Source: Sphingomonas koreensis (GTDB lineage: Bacteria > Pseudomonadota > Alphaproteobacteria > Sphingomonadales > Sphingomonadaceae). From it: DNA of 64,000 bases. Under the pieces are notes generated by a model. It made no database searches, was not told the DNA's origin, and worked only from the letters and a program-made list of their open reading frames with translations. The stretch covers positions 1,920,501 to 1,984,500 of the forward strand of contig NZ_PGEN01000001.1 in NCBI RefSeq assembly GCF_002797435.1, written 5' to 3'. The position numbers and the translations under genes are program-made. Of the stretch, positions 8,503 through 17,000 are shown piece after piece. The stretch's first letter is position 1. Each line of letters opens with the position of its first letter.

Positions 8503-9126
8503 ATGGGCCTTAGCGCCGAACAGCTTCGCACTTCGCTGGATACGCTGGGCGTGTCCGAACCCCTCATCGCGGCAGCGGTCACCCGGGTGGGCTATCCCGA
8601 ACCGCGCATCCGCGACCGCGGCTATGAGACGCTGCTGCGCACCATCGTCGGCCAGCAGGTGAGCGTCGCGGCGGCAGCATCGATCTGGACCAAGCTAGGC
8701 GCCGCGCTGGGCGACCTGACCAGCCCCGAGATCGTCGCCGCCGCGTCCGACGACGCGCTGCGCGCCGCCGGCCTCTCGCGGCAAAAGGCAAGCTATGCCC
8801 GCAGCCTCGCCGAGGAGGTGACGAGCGGACGGCTCGACCTTGGCAACCTGCCCGCCGACGACGAGGAAGCCATCGTTCAGCTGACCCGGATCAAGGGCAT
8901 CGGCCGCTGGTCGGCGGAAATCTATCTGCTCTTCGCCGAGGGACGGCCCGACATCTGGCCCGCCGGCGACCTTGCCGTGCAGATCGAGGTCGGACGGATC
9001 ATGGGCCATGCCGAGCGGCCTTCGGAGAAGCTGACCCGCGAGATCGCCGAACCCTGGCGCCCGCATCGCGGCGCCGCGGCGATCCTGGCCTGGCATCACT
9101 ACAAGGCCGACATGGACGTCATCTAG
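8503..9126 (+). CDS. alkA: DNA-3-methyladenine glycosylase II (AlkA-like)
   Basis: A 207-residue HhH-GPD superfamily base-excision enzyme that removes alkylated purines. The helix-hairpin-helix is LTRIKGIGRWSAEIYLLF and the catalytic Asp lies in PAGDLAVQ about 20 residues later. An N-terminal helical part contains LLRTIVGQQVSVAAAASIW, the typical GQQ(V/L)S motif. It lacks the N-terminal TBP-like domain of E. coli AlkA, as is usual for the short bacterial class. It starts at the ATG at 8503. Confidence 0.88.
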   Translation: MGLSAEQLRTSLDTLGVSEPLIAAAVTRVGYPEPRIRDRGYETLLRTIVGQQVSVAAAASIWTKLGAALGDLTSPEIVAAASDDALRAAGLSRQKASYARSLAEEVTSGRLDLGNLPADDEEAIVQLTRIKGIGRWSAEIYLLFAEGRPDIWPAGDLAVQIEVGRIMGHAERPSEKLTREIAEPWRPHRGAAAILAWHHYKADMDVI

Positions 9127-9195
9127 CACATCTAGGGCTGGCGCCCCTGCCCGTCCCTTGCCAAAGAGCGCGGGACAGCAAGGAGGCCTGACCCC

Positions 9196-10308
9196 ATGAA
9201 GACCCGCGCCGCCGTCGCCTTCGAGGCGAAGAAGCCGCTCGAGATCGTCGAGCTCGATCTGGAAGGCCCCAAGCCCGGCGAGGTGCTGGTCGAGATCATG
9301 GCGACGGGCATCTGCCATACCGACGCCTATACGCTCGACGGGTTCGACAGCGAGGGGATCTTCCCCTCGGTACTGGGGCATGAGGGCGCGGGCGTGGTGC
9401 GCGAAGTCGGCGCGGGCGTCACCAGCCTGAAGCCGGGCGACCATGTCATCCCGCTCTACACGCCCGAATGCCGCCAGTGTAAATCGTGTCTGTCCGGCAA
9501 GACCAACCTGTGCACCGCGATCCGCGCGACGCAGGGCAAGGGGCTGATGCCCGACGGCACCACGCGCTTCAGCTACAAGGGGCAGCCGATCTTCCATTAT
9601 ATGGGCTGCTCGACCTTCTCGAACTCTACCGTGCTGCCCGAGATCGCACTGGCGAAGATCCGCGAGGACGCGCCGTTCCAGACCAGCTGCTATATTGGCT
9701 GCGGCGTCACCACCGGGGTCGGCGCGGTGGTCAACACCGCAAAGGTCCAGGTCGGCGAGACGGTCGTGGTGTTCGGTCTTGGCGGGATCGGCCTCAACGT
9801 CATCCAGGGCGCGAAGATGGTCGGTGCGGACGTGATCGTCGGCGTCGACATCAATCCCGATCGTGAGGAATGGGGCCGCAAGTTCGGCATGACCCACTTC
9901 ATCAACGGCAAGGGCAAGAGCCGCGAGGACGTGATCGCCGAAGTGCTGGCGCTGACCGATGGCGGCGCCGACTACAGCTTCGACGCGACCGGCAATACCG
10001 AGGTGATGCGCACCGCGCTGGAATGCTGCCATCGCGGCTGGGGCGAGAGCATCATCATCGGCGTGGCCGAGGCGGGCAAGGAGATCGCCACCCGCCCCTT
10101 CCAGCTCGTCACCGGCCGGGTATGGAAGGGCACGGCATTCGGCGGCGCCAAGGGACGGACCGACGTGCCCAAGATCGTCGACTGGTATATGAACGGGAAG
10201 ATCGCGATCGACCCGATGATCACGCATGTGTTGAGCCTCGAGGAGATCAACAAGGGGTTCGACCTGATGCATGCGGGTGAGTCGATCCGCAGCGTCGTCG
10301 TCTACTGA
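9196..10308 (+). CDS. frmA: S-(hydroxymethyl)glutathione dehydrogenase / class III alcohol dehydrogenase
   Basis: NAD- and zinc-dependent enzyme that oxidises S-hydroxymethylglutathione (formaldehyde plus glutathione) to S-formylglutathione. The 370-residue length is normal. The catalytic zinc site includes C in GICHTDAY and GHEGAG; the structural zinc site is [15 protein letters not shown]; and the Rossmann motif is [13 protein letters not shown] strong ribosome site (AAGGAGG) precedes the ATG. It is the first gene of a four-gene cluster (9196-12406) whose last member hydrolyses its product. Confidence 0.95.
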   Translation: MKTRAAVAFEAKKPLEIVELDLEGPKPGEVLVEIMATGICHTDAYTLDGFDSEGIFPSVLGHEGAGVVREVGAGVTSLKPGDHVIPLYTPECRQCKSCLSGKTNLCTAIRATQGKGLMPDGTTRFSYKGQPIFHYMGCSTFSNSTVLPEIALAKIREDAPFQTSCYIGCGVTTGVGAVVNTAKVQVGETVVVFGLGGIGLNVIQGAKMVGADVIVGVDINPDREEWGRKFGMTHFINGKGKSREDVIAEVLALTDGGADYSFDATGNTEVMRTALECCHRGWGESIIIGVAEAGKEIATRPFQLVTGRVWKGTAFGGAKGRTDVPKIVDWYMNGKIAIDPMITHVLSLEEINKGFDLMHAGESIRSVVVY

Positions 10309-10326
10309 CCAAGAAGGAGGGGAGCC

Positions 10327-10710
10327 ATGTTCAGTCACGTCATGCTCGGCGCCAACAACGTCGAGGAATCCAAGGCATTTTACGACGCCACGCTCGGCGC
10401 GCTGGGTGCCCAGCCGGGTCGCACCGATCCCAAGGGGCGCGCCTTCTACATGCATAATGGCGGCGTCTTCATGCTGAGCAACCCGATCGACGGCCAGCCC
10501 GCATGCCACGCCAATGGCGGCACCGTCGGCTTTGCCGCGAACGGGCCAGAGGCCGTCGATGCGTGGCACGCCGCGGGGCTGGCCCATGGCGGCACCGCGA
10601 TCGAGGATCCGCCGGGTATTCGCGAGGGCGCGTTCGGCAAGCTGTACCTGGCGTATCTCCGCGATCCGGCCGGGAACAAGGTGTGCGCCATGTACCGGAT
10701 GCCTGCGTGA
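10327..10710 (+). CDS. VOC family protein (glyoxalase/bleomycin-resistance fold)
   Basis: A 127-residue single-domain vicinal-oxygen-chelate protein. N-terminal MFSHVMLGANNVEESKAFY and C-terminal YLAYLRDPAGNKVCAMYR are characteristic, with a metal-ligand His early and an acidic residue in the second half. It lies 18 bases behind the formaldehyde dehydrogenase and its stop overlaps the next gene (GTGA). It therefore belongs to the formaldehyde operon and may handle a glutathione adduct; that role is inference. Confidence 0.85.
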   Translation: MFSHVMLGANNVEESKAFYDATLGALGAQPGRTDPKGRAFYMHNGGVFMLSNPIDGQPACHANGGTVGFAANGPEAVDAWHAAGLAHGGTAIEDPPGIREGAFGKLYLAYLRDPAGNKVCAMYRMPA

Positions 10711-11570
10711 ACCAAGCGAGCTGGATCCTCACCCTCACCTGCGTCGACCGGGTGGGGATCGTCGCGGGCGTGACCGGGTTCCTGGCGCGGAACGACGGCT
10801 TCATCCTGGACAGCCAGCAATATGCCGATCTGGAGACGGGGCGCTTTTTCATGCGTGTCGTCTTCACAGCGGGCGGGCCGGGCTTTCCCGAGGGGCGGGA
10901 CGCGCTGGTCTCGGCGTTCCTGCCCGTAGCGGCCGAGTTCGAGCTGGACTGGGGACTGTCCGCGTCGGACGAGAAGCCGCGCCTGGTGGTCGCGGTGTCG
11001 AAGGGGTCGCACTGCCTGAACGACCTGCTCCATCGCCAGCAATCGGGAACGCTGTCGGCGCAGATCGTCGCGGTGGTTTCCAACCATGACAGACTGCGCA
11101 GCCTGACCGAATGGCACGGCGTGCCCTATCACCACCTGCCCGTCGGTGAGGGCGGCAATGCCGAACAGGAGCGCGCGATCGAGGCGGTGATGGAGGAGGC
11201 CGCCGCGCCTTACCTGATCCTCGCGCGCTATATGCAGGTGCTGACCCCGGCGTTCGCCGACCGGCTGGCGGGGCGCTGCGTCAACATCCATCACAGCTTC
11301 CTGCCCGGCTTCAAGGGCGCCCGCCCCTATCATCGCGCGCATGAGCGCGGCGTGAAACTGATCGGGGCCACCGCGCATTTCGTCACCAGCGACCTCGACG
11401 AGGGGCCGATCATCGAGCAGGCGGTGGAGCGGGTCGATCACCGCGACAGCGTCGACGACCTGATCCGCATCGGCCGCGACATCGAGGCGCAGGTGCTGGC
11501 CCGTGCCGTCGATGCGCTGGGCGAGCGGCGCCTGTTCCTCAACGGCAACCGGACATTGGTGTTCAGATGA
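10707..11570 (+). CDS. purU: Formyltetrahydrofolate deformylase
   Basis: Hydrolyses 10-formyl-THF to formate and THF. The 287 residues comprise an N-terminal ACT domain (WILTLTCVDRVGIVAGVTGF) and a C-terminal formyltransferase-fold domain with NIHHSFLPGFKGARPY, GATAHFVTSDLDEGPIIEQ and the catalytic His/Asp. The start is the GTG at 10707, overlapping the VOC stop codon, which indicates translational coupling. Its place between two formaldehyde-oxidation genes suggests it links formate or folate C1 balance to formaldehyde detoxification. Confidence 0.93.
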   Translation: MNQASWILTLTCVDRVGIVAGVTGFLARNDGFILDSQQYADLETGRFFMRVVFTAGGPGFPEGRDALVSAFLPVAAEFELDWGLSASDEKPRLVVAVSKGSHCLNDLLHRQQSGTLSAQIVAVVSNHDRLRSLTEWHGVPYHHLPVGEGGNAEQERAIEAVMEEAAAPYLILARYMQVLTPAFADRLAGRCVNIHHSFLPGFKGARPYHRAHERGVKLIGATAHFVTSDLDEGPIIEQAVERVDHRDSVDDLIRIGRDIEAQVLARAVDALGERRLFLNGNRTLVFR

Positions 11571-12406
11571 CCCTCGAAACGCTTTCGACCAACAAGGCCC
11601 ATGACGGCACGCAGGGCGTGTATCGCCACGCGAGCACGGCCACGGGCACGCCGATGACCTTCTCGGTCTTCGTCCCCGACCACGCCGAGGGCGCGAAGCT
11701 GCCGGTGCTGTGGTACCTCTCCGGCCTCACCTGCACCCATGCCAACGTCACCGAAAAGGGCGAGTATCGCGCGGCCTGTGCCGAGCATGGCGTGATCTTC
11801 ATCGCGCCGGACACCAGCCCGCGCGGCGACGCGGTGCCGGACGATGAGGCGTACGACTTCGGCAAGGGCGCGGGCTTCTACGTCGATGCGACCGAAGAAC
11901 CCTGGGCGGCGAACTTCCGGATGCGGTCCTATGTCGAGGACGAGCTGCCCGCGCTGATCCTGCGCGAGTTTCCGCAGGCCGATCTGTCGCGGCAGGGGAT
12001 CACCGGTCATTCGATGGGCGGGCATGGCGCGCTGACGATCGGGCTGCGCAACCCCGACCGGTTCCGCTCGGTGAGCGCGTTCGCCCCGATCTGCGCGCCG
12101 AGCCAATGCCCCTGGGGCGAGAAGGCGCTGACCGGCTATCTCGGCGGCGACCGCGAGGATTGGCGTGCCTATGATGCCTGCGCGATGATCGCGGACGGGT
12201 TGAGGATTGCCGAGCTGCTGGTGGATCAGGGCGATGCGGACGCGTTTCTGAGCGAGCAGCTCAAGCCCGAATTGCTGGCCCAGGCATGCCAGGATGCGGG
12301 GATCGACCTGACCCTGCGCATGCAGCCGGGATACGACCACAGCTATTATTTCATCTCGACCTTCCTGCCCGAGCATGTCGCCTGGCACGCCGCCCGACTG
12401 AAATGA
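11567..12406 (+). CDS. fghA: S-formylglutathione hydrolase
   Basis: An esterase-D family alpha/beta hydrolase of 279 residues that splits S-formylglutathione into formate and glutathione. The nucleophile Ser lies in GHSMGGHGAL; PVLWYLSGLTCTHAN and YDHSYYFISTF (catalytic His region) are family hallmarks. It starts at an ATG that overlaps the purU stop (ATGA). It completes the pathway begun at 9196. Confidence 0.95.
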   Translation: MTLETLSTNKAHDGTQGVYRHASTATGTPMTFSVFVPDHAEGAKLPVLWYLSGLTCTHANVTEKGEYRAACAEHGVIFIAPDTSPRGDAVPDDEAYDFGKGAGFYVDATEEPWAANFRMRSYVEDELPALILREFPQADLSRQGITGHSMGGHGALTIGLRNPDRFRSVSAFAPICAPSQCPWGEKALTGYLGGDREDWRAYDACAMIADGLRIAELLVDQGDADAFLSEQLKPELLAQACQDAGIDLTLRMQPGYDHSYYFISTFLPEHVAWHAARLK

Positions 12407-12475
12407 TGCCCGACCCGCATTGCTGATCCGCGTTCGCGCCTCTAGCCTGCCCGCAGAATAGCGAGGGGAAAGTGT

Positions 12476-13867
12476 ATGCGTTCGATGATTGCGGCGTTGG
12501 CGATGACGGTGGCGGCGGCAGGTGTCGCACATGCGCAGAAGGCTGCGCCCGAAGCCGATGCACAGGCGCTGGAGCTGCTCAAGCGGGCGATCGCGTTCCG
12601 CACCGTCGAAGGCCCCGGCAACCAGACGCCCGACTATGCCAATTATCTGCGCGACGCGCTGATCGCGGGCGGGTTCGCGGCGGAGGACGTGACGGTCGAG
12701 CGGCTGGGCGACACCGCGATGCTCGTCGCCCGCTATCGCGGAACCGCGAAGCCCGGCACCGCCAAGCCGATCGGCATCATCGGCCATATGGACGTGGTCG
12801 CCGCCGACCCCAAGGACTGGGAGCGCGATCCGTTCACCCCGGTGATCGAGAATGGCTATATCTTCGGCCGCGGATCGACCGACAACAAGTTCAGCGTGTC
12901 GGCGATGGTCGCGGCGCTGATCCAGCTCAAGAAGGACGGGTTCAAGCCCAGGCGCGACATCATCTTCATGGGATCGGGCGACGAGGAAACCGAGATGAAG
13001 ACCACCGCCGCGCTGGCGGAGAAATATACCGGGCTCGAACTGCTGCTCAACATCGATGCCGGCGGCGGCCGCTACTCGCCCGAGGGCAAGGCCGAATATT
13101 ACGGGCTGCAGGCGGCGGAGAAGACCTATGCCGACTTCATCCTGACCGTCACCGATCCCGGCGGGCATTCGAGCGCGCCGCGGCCGGTGAACGCGATCGT
13201 CACGCTGGCCCGGGCGGTGGAGCGGATCGGCAATTACAAGTTCGCGCCCGAGGTGAACGAGATCACCAAGGCCTCGCTCGCCGTCGCGGCGGAGACCGCC
13301 AAGCCCGAGGATGCGGCGGCGATCCGTGCCTTTCTGGCCAACCCGCAGGACGACGGCGCGCTCAAGGTGCTGCGCGCCAATTACGGGCTGGTCGGGCAGA
13401 TCGGCACGACCTGCGTGCCGACGATGGTCAATGCCGGCCACGCCCAGAACGCCCTGCCCCAGCGCGCCACCGCCAACATCAACTGCCGCATCTTCCCCGG
13501 CAATTCGATCGAGAGCATCCAGGCCAGGCTCAAGGACGTCGCCGCCGAGCCGGGCCTGACCATCGTCAAGGACGACAGCGGCGGCAAGCCCGGCCCGGCA
13601 TCGCCGCTGCGGCCCGATGTGATGAAGGCCGTGACCGATGGCATCCATGCGCGCTTCCCGACGGTGAAGGTCATCCCGAGCATGTCCGCCGGGGCGACCG
13701 ATTCGATGCATTTCCGCGGGCGCGGGGTGCCGAGCTACGGCATCGCGCCGATCTTCATGAAACAGTCCGACCAGTTCGCCCATGGCCTGAACGAACGCAC
13801 GCCGCTGAGCGAGCTGGCGCCGGCGGTCACCTATTTCCGGCGGGTGGTGGCCGAGCTGTCCAAGTGA
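12476..13867 (+). CDS. M20 family metallohydrolase (exported)
   Basis: Zinc peptidase/amidohydrolase of 463 residues with a signal peptide (MRSMIAALAMTVAAAGVAHA). Metal-binding landmarks are GIIGHMDVVAADPKDWERDP (His and Asp), the bridging-Asp region GRGSTDNKF, and GSGDEETEMKTTAAL (catalytic and metal Glu). The dimerisation (lid) domain follows from about residue 215, with DPGGHSSAP. It is likely a periplasmic dipeptidase or carboxypeptidase; the substrate is not deducible. It is separated from fghA by 69 bases and followed after 9 bases by the oxidoreductase at 13877. Confidence 0.9.
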   Translation: MRSMIAALAMTVAAAGVAHAQKAAPEADAQALELLKRAIAFRTVEGPGNQTPDYANYLRDALIAGGFAAEDVTVERLGDTAMLVARYRGTAKPGTAKPIGIIGHMDVVAADPKDWERDPFTPVIENGYIFGRGSTDNKFSVSAMVAALIQLKKDGFKPRRDIIFMGSGDEETEMKTTAALAEKYTGLELLLNIDAGGGRYSPEGKAEYYGLQAAEKTYADFILTVTDPGGHSSAPRPVNAIVTLARAVERIGNYKFAPEVNEITKASLAVAAETAKPEDAAAIRAFLANPQDDGALKVLRANYGLVGQIGTTCVPTMVNAGHAQNALPQRATANINCRIFPGNSIESIQARLKDVAAEPGLTIVKDDSGGKPGPASPLRPDVMKAVTDGIHARFPTVKVIPSMSAGATDSMHFRGRGVPSYGIAPIFMKQSDQFAHGLNERTPLSELAPAVTYFRRVVAELSK

Positions 13868-13876
13868 CCCGCTGAG

Positions 13877-15484
13877 GTGACCGTCCGCTATGACGCGCTG
13901 ATCATCGGCGGGGGCCATAACGGCCTCACCTGCGCCTTCTACCTCGCCCGGGCGGGGTTGAAGGTGCGGGTGCTGGAGCGACGCGACGTGGTGGGCGGCG
14001 CGGCGGTGACCGAGGAATTCCACCCGGGATTCCGCAATTCGGCGGCGAGCTACACGGTCAGCCTCCTCCAGCCGAAAGTCATCGCCGACATGAAGCTCGC
14101 CGAGCGCGGGTATCGCGTGATCGAGCGGCCGGTCAGCAACTTCTTCCCGCTCGAGGACGGGCATCTGACCCTGGGCGGCGGGGCGGCGCGCACGCAAGGC
14201 GAGTTCGCGCGCTTCTCCATGAAGGACGCCGCGGCACTGCCCGGATATTCGGACGCGCTGGAGCGGGTCGCGGAGATGCTGCGGAGCATGGCGCTCAAGA
14301 CCCCGCCCAATGCCGGCGGCGGGGTTGCCGCGCTGCTCGCCGCGGCGGCGCAGGGCCGCGAGCTGGCGAAGATGCCGATCGCCGGGCAGCGCGACGCGCT
14401 GGCGCTGTTCGTCCAGTCGGCGCGCGAGTTTCTCGACCAGTGGTTCGAGAACGAGCACATCAAGGCCGCGTTCGCGTTCGACGCGGTGGTCGGAAATTTC
14501 GCCGGGCCGAGCGCGCCGGGATCGGCCTATGTGCTGCTGCACCACGTATTCGGCGAGGTGAACGGCAAGAAGGGCGCCTGGGGCCACCCGATCGGCGGGA
14601 TGGGCGCGATCACCGGGTTCATGGCCGATGCGGCACGCGAGGCCGGGGTCGAGATCAGCCTGGAGGCGCCGGTCGAGCGGGTGCTCGTCGACGGCGGCAA
14701 GGTCGCCGGCGTGCGGCTGGCGAGCGGCGAGGAGATCGCGGCGAAGCTGGTCGTGGCCAATGTCGGGCCGGCGCTGCTGTACCGGCAGATGATCGACCCG
14801 AGCGACCTGGACGAGGATTTCCGGCGAAGGATCGCGGGGTTCAAGACCGGATCGGGCAGCTTCCGGATGAACGTCGCGCTATCCGAACTGCCCGACTTCA
14901 CCGTGCTGCCGGGCAAGGACGGGGAGCACCATCGCAGCGGGATCATCATCGCGCCGACCATGGACTATATGGACCGCGCACATGCCGACGCGGTGACCTA
15001 TGGCTGGTCGAACGCGCCGGTCGTCGAGATGACCATCCCCTCGACCGTCGACGACAGCCTGGCCCCGCCGGGCGCGCATGTCGCCAGCCTGTTCTGCCAG
15101 CATTTCGCGCCGGTGCTGCCCAATGGCCGCAGCTGGGACGACGAGCGCGAGGCGGCGGCCGACGACATCATCGACACGATCACCGAACATGCCCCCAATT
15201 TCCGCGACTCGATCATCGCCCGGCAGATCCATTCGCCCACCGACCTTGAGCGCAAGTTCGGGCTGGTCGACGGCGACATCTTCCACGGGCGCATGTCGCT
15301 GGACCAGCTGTGGGCGGCGCGGCCGGTGCTGGGGCATGGCGATTATCGCGGGCCGATCGCGGGCCTCTATATGTGCGGCGCGGGCACGCATCCGGGCGGC
15401 GGCGTGACCGGCGCGCCGGGGCACAATGCGGCGAAGGAAATCCTGCGCGACCGGAGCCTGATCGGGCGCTGGCTGCGGCGCTGA
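13877..15484 (+). CDS. FAD-dependent oxidoreductase, phytoene-desaturase/PYROXD2-like
   Basis: A 535-residue flavoprotein with an N-terminal dinucleotide-binding motif (DALIIGGGHNGLTCAFYLA) and the trailing LERRDVVGGAAVTEEF. The C-terminal FAD motif is GLYMCGAGTHPGGGVTGAPG. It resembles the CrtI-related group typified by PYROXD2 rather than a carotenoid desaturase: no crt gene is nearby and the family motif HHVFGEVNGKKGAWGHPIGGMG is present. The GTG start at 13877 is nine bases after the M20 gene, so an operon is likely. Confidence 0.87.
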   Translation: MTVRYDALIIGGGHNGLTCAFYLARAGLKVRVLERRDVVGGAAVTEEFHPGFRNSAASYTVSLLQPKVIADMKLAERGYRVIERPVSNFFPLEDGHLTLGGGAARTQGEFARFSMKDAAALPGYSDALERVAEMLRSMALKTPPNAGGGVAALLAAAAQGRELAKMPIAGQRDALALFVQSAREFLDQWFENEHIKAAFAFDAVVGNFAGPSAPGSAYVLLHHVFGEVNGKKGAWGHPIGGMGAITGFMADAAREAGVEISLEAPVERVLVDGGKVAGVRLASGEEIAAKLVVANVGPALLYRQMIDPSDLDEDFRRRIAGFKTGSGSFRMNVALSELPDFTVLPGKDGEHHRSGIIIAPTMDYMDRAHADAVTYGWSNAPVVEMTIPSTVDDSLAPPGAHVASLFCQHFAPVLPNGRSWDDEREAAADDIIDTITEHAPNFRDSIIARQIHSPTDLERKFGLVDGDIFHGRMSLDQLWAARPVLGHGDYRGPIAGLYMCGAGTHPGGGVTGAPGHNAAKEILRDRSLIGRWLRR

Positions 15485-15575
15485 TCGTTTCGCCCGCGAC
15501 TTTATTTCCACCTCCGATGCTGCTAACGGCGGCGCGCTCGTCCGGATTGGCCGGACTCGATTGAGGAGGGCGGAC

Positions 15576-15632
15576 ATGTTTAAACTCGTTTCCGCGCTCG
15601 CTGAAACGCGGCGACCAGCTACGGCTGTGTAG
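15576..15632 (+). CDS. Putative 18-residue leader peptide
   Basis: ATG at 15576 preceded by a near-perfect ribosome site (GAGGAGGG, 7 bases upstream) encodes MFKLVSALAETRRPATAV and a stop. It is immediately followed by a terminator-like hairpin (15636-15663). The strong ribosome site and placement suggest a translated leader, not chance, but no database comparison was possible. Confidence 0.45.
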   Translation: MFKLVSALAETRRPATAV

Positions 15633-15635
15633 CCC

Positions 15636-15663
15636 GCCGGCCCCGAGCGGCCGGCCCCGTTTT
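15636..15663 (+). terminator. Terminator/attenuator-like hairpin
   Basis: A perfect 7-bp stem, GCCGGCC (15636-15642) with GGCCGGC (15649-15655), 6-base loop, then CCCG and TTTT. It starts four bases after the stop of the 18-residue ORF and 45 bases before the next gene. Confidence 0.55.
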
Positions 15664-15707
15664 CCCGACAATCGACCATCCCGCGCAGCGCGCGGGGGAG
15701 CATCGTC

Positions 15708-16109
15708 ATGTATCTGCGCTTCATCGCGCCGGGGTGGGAGGTCCGCCGCGGCGTGGACCGTGGCCTGTTCGGCCCGGCCTATCATCACGCCCGCGACGCG
15801 GAGACGCCCGAGGGCATCGCGCGTGCCCTGTGGCACGAGATCCACTGGTTCGAGGACGAGCTGCCGGTGCCGCGGCGTGGCGCCTTCTGGGTACGATCGA
15901 AGCGGCGCTGGCGGGCGCACGGCATCTGCTGGTTCCGCGACGACGCGCGCGCGATGATCGCGCACGCCCATGTGCTGGCGGCATTGCTGCACGAGCTGGG
16001 CGTGCCGGTGACGCGTCACGTGACGCACCGGCCGGGCACGATCCTGTACCGCGACGACTGGCAGATCGTCGCCAAGCCCGACGCGGCGACCCCGACGCGG
16101 TGGCACTGA
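15708..16109 (+). CDS. Hypothetical protein, 133 aa
   Basis: No family recognised. The protein is rich in Trp, His and Arg (HEIHWFEDELPVPRRGAFW, ICWFRDDARAMIAHAHVLA). It has no signal peptide or membrane helix, so it is probably cytoplasmic. A ribosome site (GGGGGAG) lies 8 bases before the ATG at 15708 and is itself part of a GC hairpin (CCCGCGC/GCGCGGG). Expression may be attenuated by the upstream leader/hairpin arrangement. The TGA is followed after 62 bases by the DUF1905-like gene. Confidence 0.7.
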   Translation: MYLRFIAPGWEVRRGVDRGLFGPAYHHARDAETPEGIARALWHEIHWFEDELPVPRRGAFWVRSKRRWRAHGICWFRDDARAMIAHAHVLAALLHELGVPVTRHVTHRPGTILYRDDWQIVAKPDAATPTRWH

Positions 16110-16171
16110 GCCGCCGCGCCGGGGCATCGCGCGGCTTTCGGGGAGGCGGCGATCGGGCTAGACCCGGTGGC

Positions 16172-16504
16172 ATGACGCATGACGGCGACCCTGTGTTCGA
16201 GATCGAGGCCGAGCTGTGGCGCTGGACGCCCGAGCCGCCGGCCAAGGCGAGCTGGTATTTCGTGACGATCACCGGCGAAGCGGCCGACGCGATCCGCGCA
16301 TTGGGGTATGAGCGGCGCGCGCTGGGCGGAACGCGCGGGTTCGGATCGGTGCGGGTGCGCGCGAGCGTCGACGGGGCGGAGTTCGAGACCTCCGCCTTTC
16401 CCCACAAGACCAGCGGCGGATATCTGATCCCGGTCAAGGCCGCGGTGCGCAAGGCCGCCGGGATCAGCGAGGGGGAGACGGTGACGGTCGGGCTGTGGCT
16501 GTGA
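16172..16504 (+). CDS. DUF1905 family protein
   Basis: A 110-residue cytoplasmic protein of the DUF1905 type: an N-terminal beta-rich domain (FEIEAELWRW), then SWYFVTITGEAADAIRA, GFGSVRVRASVDGAEFETS and KTSGGYLIPVKAAVRKAAG, closing with EGETVTVGLWL. These are the family's standard landmarks. The biochemical role is unknown. The start chosen is the ATG at 16172. Confidence 0.82.
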   Translation: MTHDGDPVFEIEAELWRWTPEPPAKASWYFVTITGEAADAIRALGYERRALGGTRGFGSVRVRASVDGAEFETSAFPHKTSGGYLIPVKAAVRKAAGISEGETVTVGLWL

Positions 16505-16633
16505 CAAGCCGGACAGTCCGCGCAATTGCCTGCAGGTCCACGATGATATGCGCAGTGATCCAGACACAAGACCGGATGACGAAGAATGGTGAGGGGCGTG
16601 GCCAAGGGGAGAAACCGCCACTTTGAACTCAAC

Positions 16634-16662
16634 CCGTCACCCCGGCCTTGTGCCGGGGTCCA
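16634..16662. repeat. REP-like dispersed palindrome, copy 2
   Basis: CCCGGCC-TTGT-GCCGGGG flanked by GTCAC and TCC, matching the copies at 8019 and 35951. The 180 bases between 16505 and 16685 otherwise show no gene. Confidence 0.6.
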
Positions 16663-16685
16663 CCGGGCGGCACGCCGTATCGCCG

Positions 16686-17000
16686 ATGAGAGAGCGCCTC
16701 CCCTGCGTCTACATCCTCGCCAGCGGGGTTAACGGCACGCTCTATGTCGGCGTGACCTCCAACCTGATCGGCCGGGTGATCCAGCATCGCGAGGGAACGT
16801 TCGACGGCTTCACGCGGCGCTATGGCGTGTACCGGCTGGTGTGGTTCGAGGTCGGCGAGAGCATGGAGGCCGCGATCGCGCGGGAGAAGCAGGTCAAGCG
16901 CTACCGGCGCAACATCGCAATGCAGCACGCCAACTGCTCAGCATGCCACAATTATCTCAATCCAAGGGGAATTTGCTTCCCTTACGATACCCGGTTTTAG
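16686..17000 (+). pseudogene. GIY-YIG nuclease family protein, 3' end replaced
   Basis: The first ~75 residues are a classical UPF0213-like GIY-YIG domain: CVYILASGVNGTLYVGVTSN (GIY/YIG equivalents YIL and YVG), RVIQHREGTFDGFTRRYGV, and AAIAREKQVKRYRRN. Family members continue with a WK..LI...NP..DL tail. Here the sequence instead changes after about 16918 to unrelated, AT-richer codons and stops at 17000. The change coincides with the end of the AT-rich block that carries the AlbA_2 gene, so the original 3' end seems to have been removed by that insertion. The start is the ATG at 16686. Confidence 0.7.

Noticed and set aside
11438..14587. Very long open frame on the minus strand (about 1049 codons)
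   Set aside because: It runs antisense to fghA, the M20 gene and the FAD oxidoreductase, all with clear motifs. The translation is Arg/Gly/His-rich as expected for shadows in GC-rich DNA.
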